From assembly GCA_964400655.1 (NCBI GenBank), contig CAYNVN010000098.1, positions 1-41,998 on the forward strand: a stretch of DNA of 41,998 bases, read 5' to 3'. This DNA comes from B16-G9 sp964400655. Lineage in GTDB: Bacteria > Bacteroidota > Bacteroidia > Bacteroidales > F082. This document shows, one piece after another, positions 25,816-33,114 of the stretch (its first letter is position 1; every line of letters begins with the position of its first letter). The notes under the pieces were generated by a model. The model saw only the letters and a program-made list of their open reading frames with translations. It was not told where the DNA came from and did not search any database. The position numbers were made by a program, and so were the translations under genes.

Positions 25816-28806
25816 TTAATAAAACATCTCCGCTACCTTTTTCCTGTCGCCTTTAAACAGTTGTCCGTTAAAAGTAATTTGTGAGCCTTTTTCGATTAAA
25901 AACTTAGTTTGTACCGCCGAAAACCGAACACTGTTAAGGGTCATGGAGGCAGGGCCGTATTCGGGTTTTTTTTGCAACAGTACGGTGCCGTAAGTGCAGT
26001 GGTTAATGTCACCGCCGTTTACCGTTAACTCCGACAGGTCTTTTGACGCAAGCCCTATATTGGCTTCGGTAATGGTAATGTTTTCGGCCGTAAGGTGCGA
26101 ATCTTCGCCCGCACTAATTCCCTTGTCGCCCGCCTGGTTTATAACACAGTTACGAATATCAATGCGGCTTCCCGAAAAGTCGATGGCATCGTTGCCTATT
26201 CGGGTAAATGTTACACTGTCAACCAGTCCCGTGCTAAAATCCGAGTCAAAAGCATCGCTTGCGGTTTTGTCAAAACGGCTGTTGCTTAAAACAAAATCGG
26301 ACCTTACAATGTTCAGTGCGTCTTCACAACTGTTATGGGTAATGGTAATGTGGTTAAGGTCGGCATCCGATTCGTAAAAGGTAACGGCTCCCGTAAGGTT
26401 CCATCCTTTGTACGAAAGGGTGTTAAGGTTATGGAACTCAACATGGTTCATTTTCGACCTGCCCGGAGCCTGCAATAAGGCAAACCCGTTGGCGGTACGG
26501 TCGGAAGATTTAATTATTACGGGGTTTGTTTCTGTGCCTTCAACCGACATTTGTGAGTAACAAATAATGGCCGCTTTCCTTATCATATCTATTTGGGTTC
26601 CGGCCGGTATTACCACATGGTATCCTTTCGGGATGATAATTTTATGATCGAGTGTTAAATGCTGTTGTTTAAAGTAAACCGTATCGCCCGAAATGCTTGC
26701 AACAACCGAAGTGTCGGGGAAAACCGATTTTGCCGTCAGCTCTTGCAGGGGGCTTGTTTTTCCGTTGGGTTGAGGCCAGGGATAAACCGGCAACCTGTAA
26801 ACGGTTTCCGAATCGGCGATAGATACAAAACAGTATTGTGGCAGATTGGTTACCGTAATATCGATATGGTTGTTCCTGTTTGAACGGAACCCTTTAATTT
26901 TAATATCACCGCTAACGCTTTCGGTTATTCTGCCGGGTTTATTGCCGGTTCCTAAAAAAATAAGTGTTTCGGGAAACAGGTTTACCAGACGCAGTTTTAC
27001 CGAATCGGCCGTTTTTTGTTGAACGTAGGCAAACGCAAGGTTTTTCAGGAACCACGGCTCCAGTACGGTGTCGTAGTTAACGGTGTTTGTTTTATTCTGC
27101 CATTTTTCGCCTTTGGCCAGCCGGTTGTTCACAAATTTTTCAAAAGAGGGAAGCAGTTGCCTGATGGTTTTTGCATTGCTGAAGAGGTATGCCGTGTCAA
27201 ACTTCATTTCGGGATACTCCATTCTGATTAACGAATCGTATAGCAGGGCCTGTTTGCCAAACCGGCGGGTCATTCCTTTTAAAAAGTCATCCGAAGCGTA
27301 TATTTTAAGATACTTCGTATAACTTTTTAAAAAGTCGTCGTCGTTAAACAGTTCCCGGCTCATTAAATACTGATCCTGATGGCTTCCGCCGGCATCGTTT
27401 TTAATGAACCCGTAAATGGGACGGGCAACCCAGTCGAAAAAGCCGGTTTCGGTGTAACAGTCGAAAGCGATGGGTTCCAGTTTGCACAGTACCGGATTGT
27501 AATAAAATCTCATGTTGTGCCAGATGGTTCCGTGGCGGGTCATCAACACATCCGAAAGGGCATAAAATTTGGCCATAGCCTCCACGTTAAATATTTCCGA
27601 AGCGGGTTTTAGGCGGTATTTATATTGATACAGGAGGTTTTGCCCGATGAGAAATTCGCGATATAAAACCGGTTCGCGTAAAATACGCGACATCCCGAAG
27701 GGTTTTATTACCGCTGCATCAAAAAACGGCGTGGTTACTGATTTTTCAGGATGTTTTAAGGTGTAACGGTTTGCATCCCAGTTGGCATCTTCAAAAAACC
27801 TTATAACAGGACCTTCGCGGTAACGGTGAAATTCAATCAGCTGTTTTTCAAAGTGCTCTTCCCACGCATACAATCCCAGGTTTTTGAAGTTAAGCGAAAA
27901 CGGTACAAAACCGTATCGGGTACTTAAAACGCCTTCCGAATTGTAAATTTGATGGACAAACCATTCGGATGCACCAAAACGCGACAGGGGCGACTGTACC
28001 GAAAATGTTTTTAACCGGTTCCATGTTTTATCTTTTCGTACTTTAATTCTGAACGACCATTTAAAGCCTTCAAGATGATCGAGCCAGTCGCCTTTTAAAC
28101 GCAGTTTTATCCTTTTTACGCTGTTCTGCCAAAAAACCATACCCTTTGCCCAATCGTCGTCCGACGATTGTAAAACTCCCTTTTCAAAAGCCCGGCGGCG
28201 TATCCTGTATAATTTTTCAAAAGCTGCTGTGTCGAGCATTGTTTTCAGATAATCTTCGTCATAGGCGGGATAATGTTCACCTTTAAGGTGCTCCACAACA
28301 ATATCATCAAAATATATGGTGTCTGACGAGCCGTTGTTCCATACGTAAACATACAACTCTTTCATGGCATCAAGCGGCGAGGTCCAAAATGTTCCTTCAA
28401 CTTTCTCCCAGCCGTTTTTATCCTTTTCAACAACTTTTGAAAGTATTTTATAAAACAATTTGGGTTTGTTGCATGTGGCAACGATAACTCCTTTGCCATC
28501 GACCGACTTGCGCCAAACGCTAACTTTAAAGTACCAGTCGGGACGAACCGGAATATCAATTTTCAGGGCAAAAGGATGTTCTTTATCGGTGTAAACCGAT
28601 TGTTTGCCGCTGTGTTTTTCGGCTGTTGTTACCAGGTTGGCACCAAAGAATGTTTTTTTTCTGTTTTGACGGGATATGAAACTTTTTTTTGAGGAATCGA
28701 TTTTTTCAAGATCGGAGGATAGTTTCTTAACCTTTACTTCTTTCACACATGCGTTAAGCAAAGTTGCCGTCACTATTATCAAACCCAAAAACCGGAAAAG
28801 TTTCAT
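25816..28806 (-). CDS. CotH-like lipoprotein with carbohydrate-binding-like N-terminus and beta-helix C-terminus
   Basis: About 996 residues from MKLFRFLG (complement of 28804-28806); a reading from 28839 adds 11 residues and spoils the signal peptide. The lipobox LLNAC makes it a lipoprotein. Order: a galactose-binding/CBM-like beta-sandwich (about 45-190, ending YFDDIVVEHL), a CotH-type kinase-like domain (about 205-590, with KRIKLRLKGDWLDH, GLYAWEEHFEKQL, and NVEAMAKFYALSDVLMTRHGTIWHN ... PIAFDCYTE), and a parallel right-handed beta-helix (about 725-996, repeated N/D-rich coils such as DALNIVRSDFVLSNSRF). CotH proteins phosphorylate coat or surface proteins or serve polymer display; here a surface or polysaccharide role is inference. 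Single gene, divergent from mnmA. Confidence 0.75.
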   Translation of the reverse strand: MKLFRFLGLIIVTATLLNACVKEVKVKKLSSDLEKIDSSKKSFISRQNRKKTFFGANLVTTAEKHSGKQSVYTDKEHPFALKIDIPVRPDWYFKVSVWRKSVDGKGVIVATCNKPKLFYKILSKVVEKDKNGWEKVEGTFWTSPLDAMKELYVYVWNNGSSDTIYFDDIVVEHLKGEHYPAYDEDYLKTMLDTAAFEKLYRIRRRAFEKGVLQSSDDDWAKGMVFWQNSVKRIKLRLKGDWLDHLEGFKWSFRIKVRKDKTWNRLKTFSVQSPLSRFGASEWFVHQIYNSEGVLSTRYGFVPFSLNFKNLGLYAWEEHFEKQLIEFHRYREGPVIRFFEDANWDANRYTLKHPEKSVTTPFFDAAVIKPFGMSRILREPVLYREFLIGQNLLYQYKYRLKPASEIFNVEAMAKFYALSDVLMTRHGTIWHNMRFYYNPVLCKLEPIAFDCYTETGFFDWVARPIYGFIKNDAGGSHQDQYLMSRELFNDDDFLKSYTKYLKIYASDDFLKGMTRRFGKQALLYDSLIRMEYPEMKFDTAYLFSNAKTIRQLLPSFEKFVNNRLAKGEKWQNKTNTVNYDTVLEPWFLKNLAFAYVQQKTADSVKLRLVNLFPETLIFLGTGNKPGRITESVSGDIKIKGFRSNRNNHIDITVTNLPQYCFVSIADSETVYRLPVYPWPQPNGKTSPLQELTAKSVFPDTSVVASISGDTVYFKQQHLTLDHKIIIPKGYHVVIPAGTQIDMIRKAAIICYSQMSVEGTETNPVIIKSSDRTANGFALLQAPGRSKMNHVEFHNLNTLSYKGWNLTGAVTFYESDADLNHITITHNSCEDALNIVRSDFVLSNSRFDKTASDAFDSDFSTGLVDSVTFTRIGNDAIDFSGSRIDIRNCVINQAGDKGISAGEDSHLTAENITITEANIGLASKDLSELTVNGGDINHCTYGTVLLQKKPEYGPASMTLNSVRFSAVQTKFLIEKGSQITFNGQLFKGDRKKVAEMFY

Positions 28807-28828
28807 TGTATTTAAAATATGAAAAGTG

Positions 28829-28836
28829 CAAAAATA
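28829..28836 (-). promoter_or_regulatory. -7 element for the CotH-like lipoprotein gene
   Basis: TATTTTTG on the minus strand, an exact match to TAnnTTTG, 23 bases before the chosen ATG. It lies downstream of the 28839 start, which supports the 28806 start. Confidence 0.5.
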
Positions 28837-28912
28837 CACTATTCGTACAAGTGATTAAAAATATCGGTATTAAAAGCTAAAAATTACCGACCTTTGCCGC
28901 AAATTTCCAAAC

Positions 28913-29989
28913 ATGAAAATTGCATCACTGGTTTCGGGAGGCGTTGACAGTTCGGTAACCATCCCCCTGCTTAAGGAACAGGGTTACGACCCGCACATCT
29001 TTTACATTAAAATAGGCATGGAAGATGAGCCTTCGTTTATGGATTGTCCCGCAGAGGAGGATATTGAAATTACAACATGGATTGCCAAAAAGTACGGCTG
29101 CCGTTTTGATATTGTTGACCTGCAAAAGGAGTATTGGGATACGGTGGTAAAATATACCATTGATACCGTAAAAGCGGGTCTTACACCCAACCCCGATATT
29201 ATGTGTAACCTGCTTATTAAGTTTGGTGCCTTCAGGGATAAATACGGTCATGATTTTGATAAGATTACAACGGGGCATTATGCCAATACCTACGAAACGG
29301 ATGAAGGTGTTTTTTTGGGAACAGCCCTTGACAGGGTGAAGGATCAAACCTATTTTTTAGGACAGATAACCACCCGGCAACTTAACCATGTGATGTTTCC
29401 CATCGGTCATCTTCAAAAAAAAGAGGTGCGCCGCATTGCCGAAAAGATGAAACTTCCCAGTGCGCACCGTCCCGACAGTCAGGGAATTTGTTTTTTGGGT
29501 AAGATTAATTACAGCGATTTTATCAGAAAATATGTGGGCGAACGTCCCGGTCCCGTTGTGGAGCTGGAGACGGGTAAGGTGCTGGGAAAACATAAAGGAT
29601 TCTGGTTTCATACCATCGGGCAGCGGCGCGGACTGGGCCTTGGTGGCGGGCCATGGTTTGTGGTTAAAAAAAATATTGAGGAAAACATCATCTATGTTTC
29701 CAACGGATACGACCCCATTGCCCAGTATGACGATAAAATATGGCTTGAAGAGTTACATATATTAAATCCCAATCACGATTATTCGCAGCTATCCGATATT
29801 AAATTCAAAATACGCCATCAGCCCGAATTTAACAAGGGTAAACTTATTAAAAACGAGAGGGGTATGTATATTCTTTCCGAAAAGCCAATCTCGGGAATTG
29901 CTCCCGGCCAGTTTGCCGTTATTTACGATTTGGAAGAAAAAACCTGTATAGGCAGCGGAATGATTGCTCAAAAACCCGACGAAATTTAG
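28913..29989 (+). CDS. mnmA: tRNA-specific 2-thiouridylase
   Basis: 358 residues, full length. The ATP pyrophosphatase loop is at 8-14 (SGGVDSS). The catalytic nucleophile region NPDIMCN has Asp95 and Cys98, and the second active cysteine is Cys193 in PDSQGICFLG. Further landmarks are DKITTGHYAN, KDQTYFLGQI, TIGQRRGLGLGGGPWFV and a C-terminal beta-barrel tRNA-binding domain. It thiolates U34 of Lys, Glu and Gln tRNAs using sulfur relayed from IscS. The acidic stretch and Cys45 after the P-loop are lineage features. It is transcribed alone; no terminator directly follows its stop. Confidence 0.97.
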   Translation: MKIASLVSGGVDSSVTIPLLKEQGYDPHIFYIKIGMEDEPSFMDCPAEEDIEITTWIAKKYGCRFDIVDLQKEYWDTVVKYTIDTVKAGLTPNPDIMCNLLIKFGAFRDKYGHDFDKITTGHYANTYETDEGVFLGTALDRVKDQTYFLGQITTRQLNHVMFPIGHLQKKEVRRIAEKMKLPSAHRPDSQGICFLGKINYSDFIRKYVGERPGPVVELETGKVLGKHKGFWFHTIGQRRGLGLGGGPWFVVKKNIEENIIYVSNGYDPIAQYDDKIWLEELHILNPNHDYSQLSDIKFKIRHQPEFNKGKLIKNERGMYILSEKPISGIAPGQFAVIYDLEEKTCIGSGMIAQKPDEI

Positions 29990-30116
29990 TTTGATTTTTT
30001 ATGACAGGGTTCGGGCGGTTTTGAAAAAAATCAGGTGTACTATTAACAAATCAAACAACTTATTAACAATCTTAATTATTTCAGGATATTAATCGGCGTT
30101 ACGAAACTTTTATCAT

Positions 30117-30124
30117 TAATTTTG
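30117..30124 (+). promoter_or_regulatory. -7 element of the pyrBI leader
   Basis: TAATTTTG matches TAnnTTTG exactly. It predicts a start site near 30129-30131, only a few bases before the ATG of the 49-codon leader ORF at 30134, so the leader message would be almost leaderless. No -33 TTTG is present at 19-20 base spacing, so this rests on the -7 element and position. Confidence 0.5.
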
Positions 30125-30133
30125 TACCCTGAA

Positions 30134-30283
30134 ATGAAACAAACAATTCAATTCAGACAAATTATAACCATCCATGCTGCATCCGTGGCAGCTGTGTATA
30201 GCATTTTCATCAGACGACTTTTATTTTTTAGAAGTCGTCTTTTTTTTGCGCAAAATATTTTTCATCAAATAAATAGGATATGA
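30134..30283 (+). CDS. putative pyrimidine attenuation leader peptide (PyrL-like, 49 aa)
   Basis: An uninterrupted ORF of 49 codons (ATG 30134, TGA 30281-30283) fills the space between the promoter-like element and pyrB, and its stop overlaps the pyrB ATG (ATGA at 30280-30283). The reading goes straight through the intrinsic terminator hairpin at 30212-30247. The peptide is basic and Phe/Ile-rich in its second half (RRLLFFRSRLFF), with many U-only or U-rich codons inside the hairpin. It has no homology I can name. In Enterobacteria pyrL encodes a leader peptide with the same job: coupling of the translating ribosome to RNA polymerase relieves the attenuator when UTP is low. The equivalence here is inference from architecture. 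Confidence 0.6.
   Translation: MKQTIQFRQIITIHAASVAAVYSIFIRRLLFFRSRLFFAQNIFHQINRI
30176..30192 (+). promoter_or_regulatory. small hairpin upstream of the attenuator (possible pause hairpin)
   Basis: GCTGC at 30176-30180 pairs exactly with GCAGC at 30188-30192 around a 7-base loop. It is 20 bases before the terminator stem, the place where the enterobacterial pyrBI leader has an RNA-polymerase pause hairpin, and is followed by a U-containing stretch. A five-pair stem is common by chance, so its role is inference. Confidence 0.4.
30212..30247 (+). terminator. intrinsic terminator/attenuator in front of pyrB
   Basis: The 9-base arms AGACGACTT (30212-30220) and AAGTCGTCT (30232-30240) match perfectly around an 11-base A/U-rich loop and are followed by seven T (30241-30247). 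It ends 32 bases before the pyrB start and about 220 bases after mnmA, downstream of a promoter-like element, so it fits an attenuator better than an mnmA terminator. Confidence 0.85.
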
Positions 30284-31197
30284 TCAACCTGAAAAACCGG
30301 AGTCTGATTTCCATTACAGACTATAACAAAGAAGAAATCCTCAGAGTTCTTGAAATTGCTGAAGATTTCGAGCGGGATCAACGGCAGCAAATTCTGAACA
30401 AGTATGTTATAGCTTCGCTGTTTTTTGAACCCTCCACGCGAACAAGGTTAAGCTTTGAAAGTGCCGTTCAGTTTCTTGGAGGCAGCATCATAGGTTTTGC
30501 CAGTGCCGATACATCAAGTGTGCGTAAGGGCGAATCGCTGAAAGATACCATCCTTACGGTCAGCAACTATTCCGATTTGATTGTTATGCGAAACCCGCTT
30601 GACGGCAGTGCGCGATTTGCCAGCGAAGTGTCGCCGGTGCCAATCATTAATGCAGGCGATGGTGCCAACCAGCATCCGACCCAGTGTTTGCTCGACCTTT
30701 ATTCAATTAAAAAAACGCAGGGCACACTTGAGAATATTCATATTGCCCTGGTGGGCGATTTAAAATACGGCCGCACCGTTCATTCGCTGGTTCAGGCATT
30801 AAGCCTTTTTAATGCCACGTTCCATTTGGTTTCTCCCGAGTCGTTAAAACTCCCCAGTGCGGTTAAAACCTACATTAAAAATGCCGGTCTTGAGTATTAT
30901 CAATATACCGATTTAAGCGAGGTGATTCCGTTGGCCGATATTATCTACATGACACGTGTTCAGGGCGAACGGTTCCCCGACCCGCTGGAGTATGAAAAGG
31001 TAAAAAATGCTTACATCCTTGAAAATTCCATGCTTGCTAACTCAAAGGAAAGTATGAAAATATTGCATCCGTTGCCAAGGGTTAACGAAATAAGCGAAGA
31101 TGTTGACGACAACCCGAAAGCCTACTATTTTCAACAGGCCAAAAACGGAGTTTATGTCCGTCAGGCACTTATTGCGGCAATCTTAGGTCTTAAATAA
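30280..31197 (+). CDS. pyrB: aspartate carbamoyltransferase, catalytic subunit
   Basis: 305 residues, full length. The carbamoyl-phosphate site STRTR is at 52-56 in FFEPSTRTRLSFE, the 80s loop has Ser80/Lys83 in SSVRKGES, the His132 site is in QHPTQCLLDLYS, and HPLPRVNEIS sits near the C-terminus. It makes N-carbamoyl-aspartate, the committed step of de novo pyrimidine synthesis, in a complex with PyrI. The start ATG overlaps the stop of the 49-codon leader ORF (ATGA). PyrI follows 17 bases later. Confidence 0.97.
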   Translation: MINLKNRSLISITDYNKEEILRVLEIAEDFERDQRQQILNKYVIASLFFEPSTRTRLSFESAVQFLGGSIIGFASADTSSVRKGESLKDTILTVSNYSDLIVMRNPLDGSARFASEVSPVPIINAGDGANQHPTQCLLDLYSIKKTQGTLENIHIALVGDLKYGRTVHSLVQALSLFNATFHLVSPESLKLPSAVKTYIKNAGLEYYQYTDLSEVIPLADIIYMTRVQGERFPDPLEYEKVKNAYILENSMLANSKESMKILHPLPRVNEISEDVDDNPKAYYFQQAKNGVYVRQALIAAILGLK

Positions 31198-31214
31198 TTT
31201 TAAAGAAAAATAAT

Positions 31215-31685
31215 ATGGACACGAATAAAAGAAAAGAGTTAAAAGTATCGGCCATTCGCAACGGAACGGTCATCGATCATATTCCGGCTGCCAATACTTT
31301 TCAGGTAATAAAAATTCTCGGACTGGAAGAGAGTGAAAACCAAATTTATATCGGTAACCATTTGGAAAGCAAAAAGTATGGTACCAAAGGGATTATTAAG
31401 ATCAGTCAAAAATACTTTAAAAAGGATGAAATCAGTAAAATAGCTCTTGTTGCCCCTTCGGCTACACTGATTGAAATTAAAGATTACGAGGTGACCAATA
31501 AATCAAAGGTTGAAACCCCTTCCTACATCGAAAAAATCGTAAAATGTTTTAATCCGAAATGTGTTACCAATAATCAGCATATCGAAACCAGGTTTAGGGT
31601 TATTACCGACCACCACGGTAAGATGAAGCTCAAATGCCACTATTGCGAAAAAACCATGGGCCAGGATAACATTGAGTTTTTGTAA
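31215..31685 (+). CDS. pyrI: aspartate carbamoyltransferase, regulatory subunit
   Basis: 156 residues, the usual length. The N-terminal allosteric domain (about 1-100) binds nucleotides (KVSAIRNGTVIDHIPAANTFQVIKIL). The C-terminal zinc domain has the four ligands Cys111, Cys116, Cys141 and Cys144 (CFNPKC and CHYC), which hold it to PyrB. Dodecameric ATCase inhibited by CTP and UTP is expected, so this organism would have both feedback inhibition and (if the leader is real) attenuation. It ends just before a clear intrinsic terminator. Confidence 0.97.
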   Translation: MDTNKRKELKVSAIRNGTVIDHIPAANTFQVIKILGLEESENQIYIGNHLESKKYGTKGIIKISQKYFKKDEISKIALVAPSATLIEIKDYEVTNKSKVETPSYIEKIVKCFNPKCVTNNQHIETRFRVITDHHGKMKLKCHYCEKTMGQDNIEFL

Positions 31686-31716
31686 CAGGCATCAGGTTTA
31701 ACAATTATTAAAACAA

Positions 31717-31748
31717 AAAAGGAGGCTTGTGTCGGCAAGTCTCCTTTT
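31717..31748 (+). terminator. terminator after pyrBI
   Basis: 13-base arms (31717-31729 and 31736-31748) pair with one G-U wobble around a 6-base loop. The stem ends in AAAA/TTTT, so it can end transcripts on either strand. It lies 32 bases after the pyrI stop and only 12 bases before the next start. Confidence 0.8.
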
Positions 31749-31760
31749 ATTTGCTTTCCC

Positions 31761-32396
31761 ATGAAGAAACATCCCATAGAGCAGTTGATAAAACAGGGCG
31801 AAGGGCAGCATCTGGATTTTAAGTTTGAGATTTCGGATGCGGCAAAAATTGCCCGTTCGCTGGTGGCTTTTGCCAATACCGACGGGGGAAAACTGTTAAT
31901 TGGCGTTAAAGATAACGGGGTGATAAAAGGAGTGGCATCGGAAGAAGAGTACTATATGATTGAAAATGCTGCCCGCCGCTTTTGTAAACCGGAAGTTGTT
32001 TTTACCAGCAAAGAGTGGAGCATCAAAGGAAAAAAAGTGCTTGAGATAACCATTCCGGCCGGCAACACCCTGCCTTATCGGGCACCCGATAAAGACGGGA
32101 GGTACAAGGCGTTTATAAGGTTTGAAGATGAAAATCTGCTGGCTTCAGGTGTTCAGATTAAAATATGGAAAAAGTATCATTCAAACCATAATATTAGTGT
32201 TACCATTGAGGATGATTATAAATGGCTGCTGGAGTATCTCGAAGAGCATCACACCATTACCGTAAGGCAATTCAGGAGTTATGCAGGTATCAGTAAACAT
32301 CTGGCCGAGGAGATAATTTCCGACCTGGTTGTGCTGGATGTGTTAACGATGACGGTGAGTAAAGATGAGCAGACTTTTTCGTTGGCTGCCGTATAA
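31761..32396 (+). CDS. AlbA_2/Schlafen-like domain protein, probable regulator
   Basis: 211 residues. Residues about 1-125 form an AlbA_2 (divergent AAA-4) domain: LIKQGEGQHLDFKFEISDAAKIARSLVAFANTDGGKLLIGVKDNGVIKG, the characteristic E-x-x-x-x-F-K ... AFANT-x-GG-x-LLIGV signature. The remaining part (about 135-211) looks like a winged-helix (YKWLLEYLEEHHTITVRQFRSYAGISKHLAEEIISDLV). Such proteins are usually DNA-binding or RNA-associated, with ATP-binding features. No signal peptide. It begins 12 bases after the pyrBI terminator; read-through could link it to pyrimidine genes, but nothing shows this. Confidence 0.85.
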   Translation: MKKHPIEQLIKQGEGQHLDFKFEISDAAKIARSLVAFANTDGGKLLIGVKDNGVIKGVASEEEYYMIENAARRFCKPEVVFTSKEWSIKGKKVLEITIPAGNTLPYRAPDKDGRYKAFIRFEDENLLASGVQIKIWKKYHSNHNISVTIEDDYKWLLEYLEEHHTITVRQFRSYAGISKHLAEEIISDLVVLDVLTMTVSKDEQTFSLAAV

Positions 32397-32464
32397 ATCC
32401 CTGTTTGCAAAATATTAAAATGCCGGCTATTGTTTGGCAATGATTTTAACCCGTACGGATTTTA

Positions 32465-32472
32465 TACATTTG
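32465..32472 (+). promoter_or_regulatory. -7 element of the AraC-type gene, likely leaderless
   Basis: TACATTTG matches TAnnTTTG exactly and ends 4 bases before the ATG at 32477, so the transcript would start at or near the start codon. No -33 element is clear. Confidence 0.45.
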
Positions 32473-32476
32473 TAAA

Positions 32477-33049
32477 ATGAATGAAAACCTGATCTATATC
32501 AAAAATATGGTTTGCGACCGGTGCATCATGTCGGTAAAGCAAATACTTGATAAGCTGGAAATACCATGGTCGTGTGTTGAGCTTGGACGAGCCGGGATTG
32601 CAACGGATATTGAAAACATTGATTTTGAGCTTTTGGATAAGGAATTAAGGGTCATCGGTTTTGAGCTGATTCGGGATAAAAACCAGCTGCTGGCTGAAAA
32701 GGTTAAAAACCTGATTGTTGACTTTATTCATCATAACGACGGAGCAAAACTGAAGATTAATTTTTCCGATTATTTGTCCGGTGAAATTGGAAAAGATTAT
32801 TCATATCTGTCGGCGGTATTTTCAAAAAACGAAGGCATTACCATCGAAAAGTTCATCATCTTACAAAAAACCGAACGGGTTAAAGAGTTAATCAGCTACA
32901 ACGAGCATAACTTTTCGGAAATAGCTTTTAAGGTTAATTACAGCAGTGTTGCACATCTGTCAAAACAGTTTAAATCCGTTACCGGAATGACCCTGTCGCA
33001 ATACAAAGCCACCCGGCTCAAGCAACGTAACCGGCTGGATAAAGTGTAG
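32477..33049 (+). CDS. AraC-family regulator with CxxC (HMA-like) N-terminal domain
   Basis: 190 residues. The N-terminal ~70 residues look like a ferredoxin-fold heavy-metal-associated domain: NLIYIKNMVCDRCIMSV has the CxxC metal site at Cys13 and Cys16, at the right place before an alpha helix. The C-terminal part (about 88-185) is an AraC/XylS helix-turn-helix: GITIEKFIILQKTERVKELISYNEHNFSEIAFKVNYSSVAHLSKQFKSVTGMTLSQYK. The middle is a short linker instead of a sugar-binding domain. It may sense copper or another soft metal and switch transport or detoxification genes; the effector is inference. Likely leaderless, as judged by its -7 element. Confidence 0.85.
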   Translation: MNENLIYIKNMVCDRCIMSVKQILDKLEIPWSCVELGRAGIATDIENIDFELLDKELRVIGFELIRDKNQLLAEKVKNLIVDFIHHNDGAKLKINFSDYLSGEIGKDYSYLSAVFSKNEGITIEKFIILQKTERVKELISYNEHNFSEIAFKVNYSSVAHLSKQFKSVTGMTLSQYKATRLKQRNRLDKV

Positions 33050-33114
33050 TCACATCCTTCCGTCACTCTTCAGCTACCTGAACTACTGCGTCATTCATGC
33101 GGGCCGTTTTCCTC

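Noticed and set aside
25796..25819. Tiny 7-codon ORF with a Shine-Dalgarno-like AAGGAG just upstream
   Set aside because: Too short to support; a Shine-Dalgarno is not a reliable marker in this phylum and the gene that follows is on the other strand.
28807..28839. Upstream start for the CotH lipoprotein (28839)
   Set aside because: It would put a Phe/Cys/His stretch before a normal lipoprotein signal, and the -7 element at 28829-28836 lies inside that segment.
29990..30116. Terminator directly behind mnmA
   Set aside because: No paired stem with a U run in this stretch; the strong hairpin at 30212 is beyond a promoter-like element and inside the leader ORF, so it is assigned to pyrBI instead.
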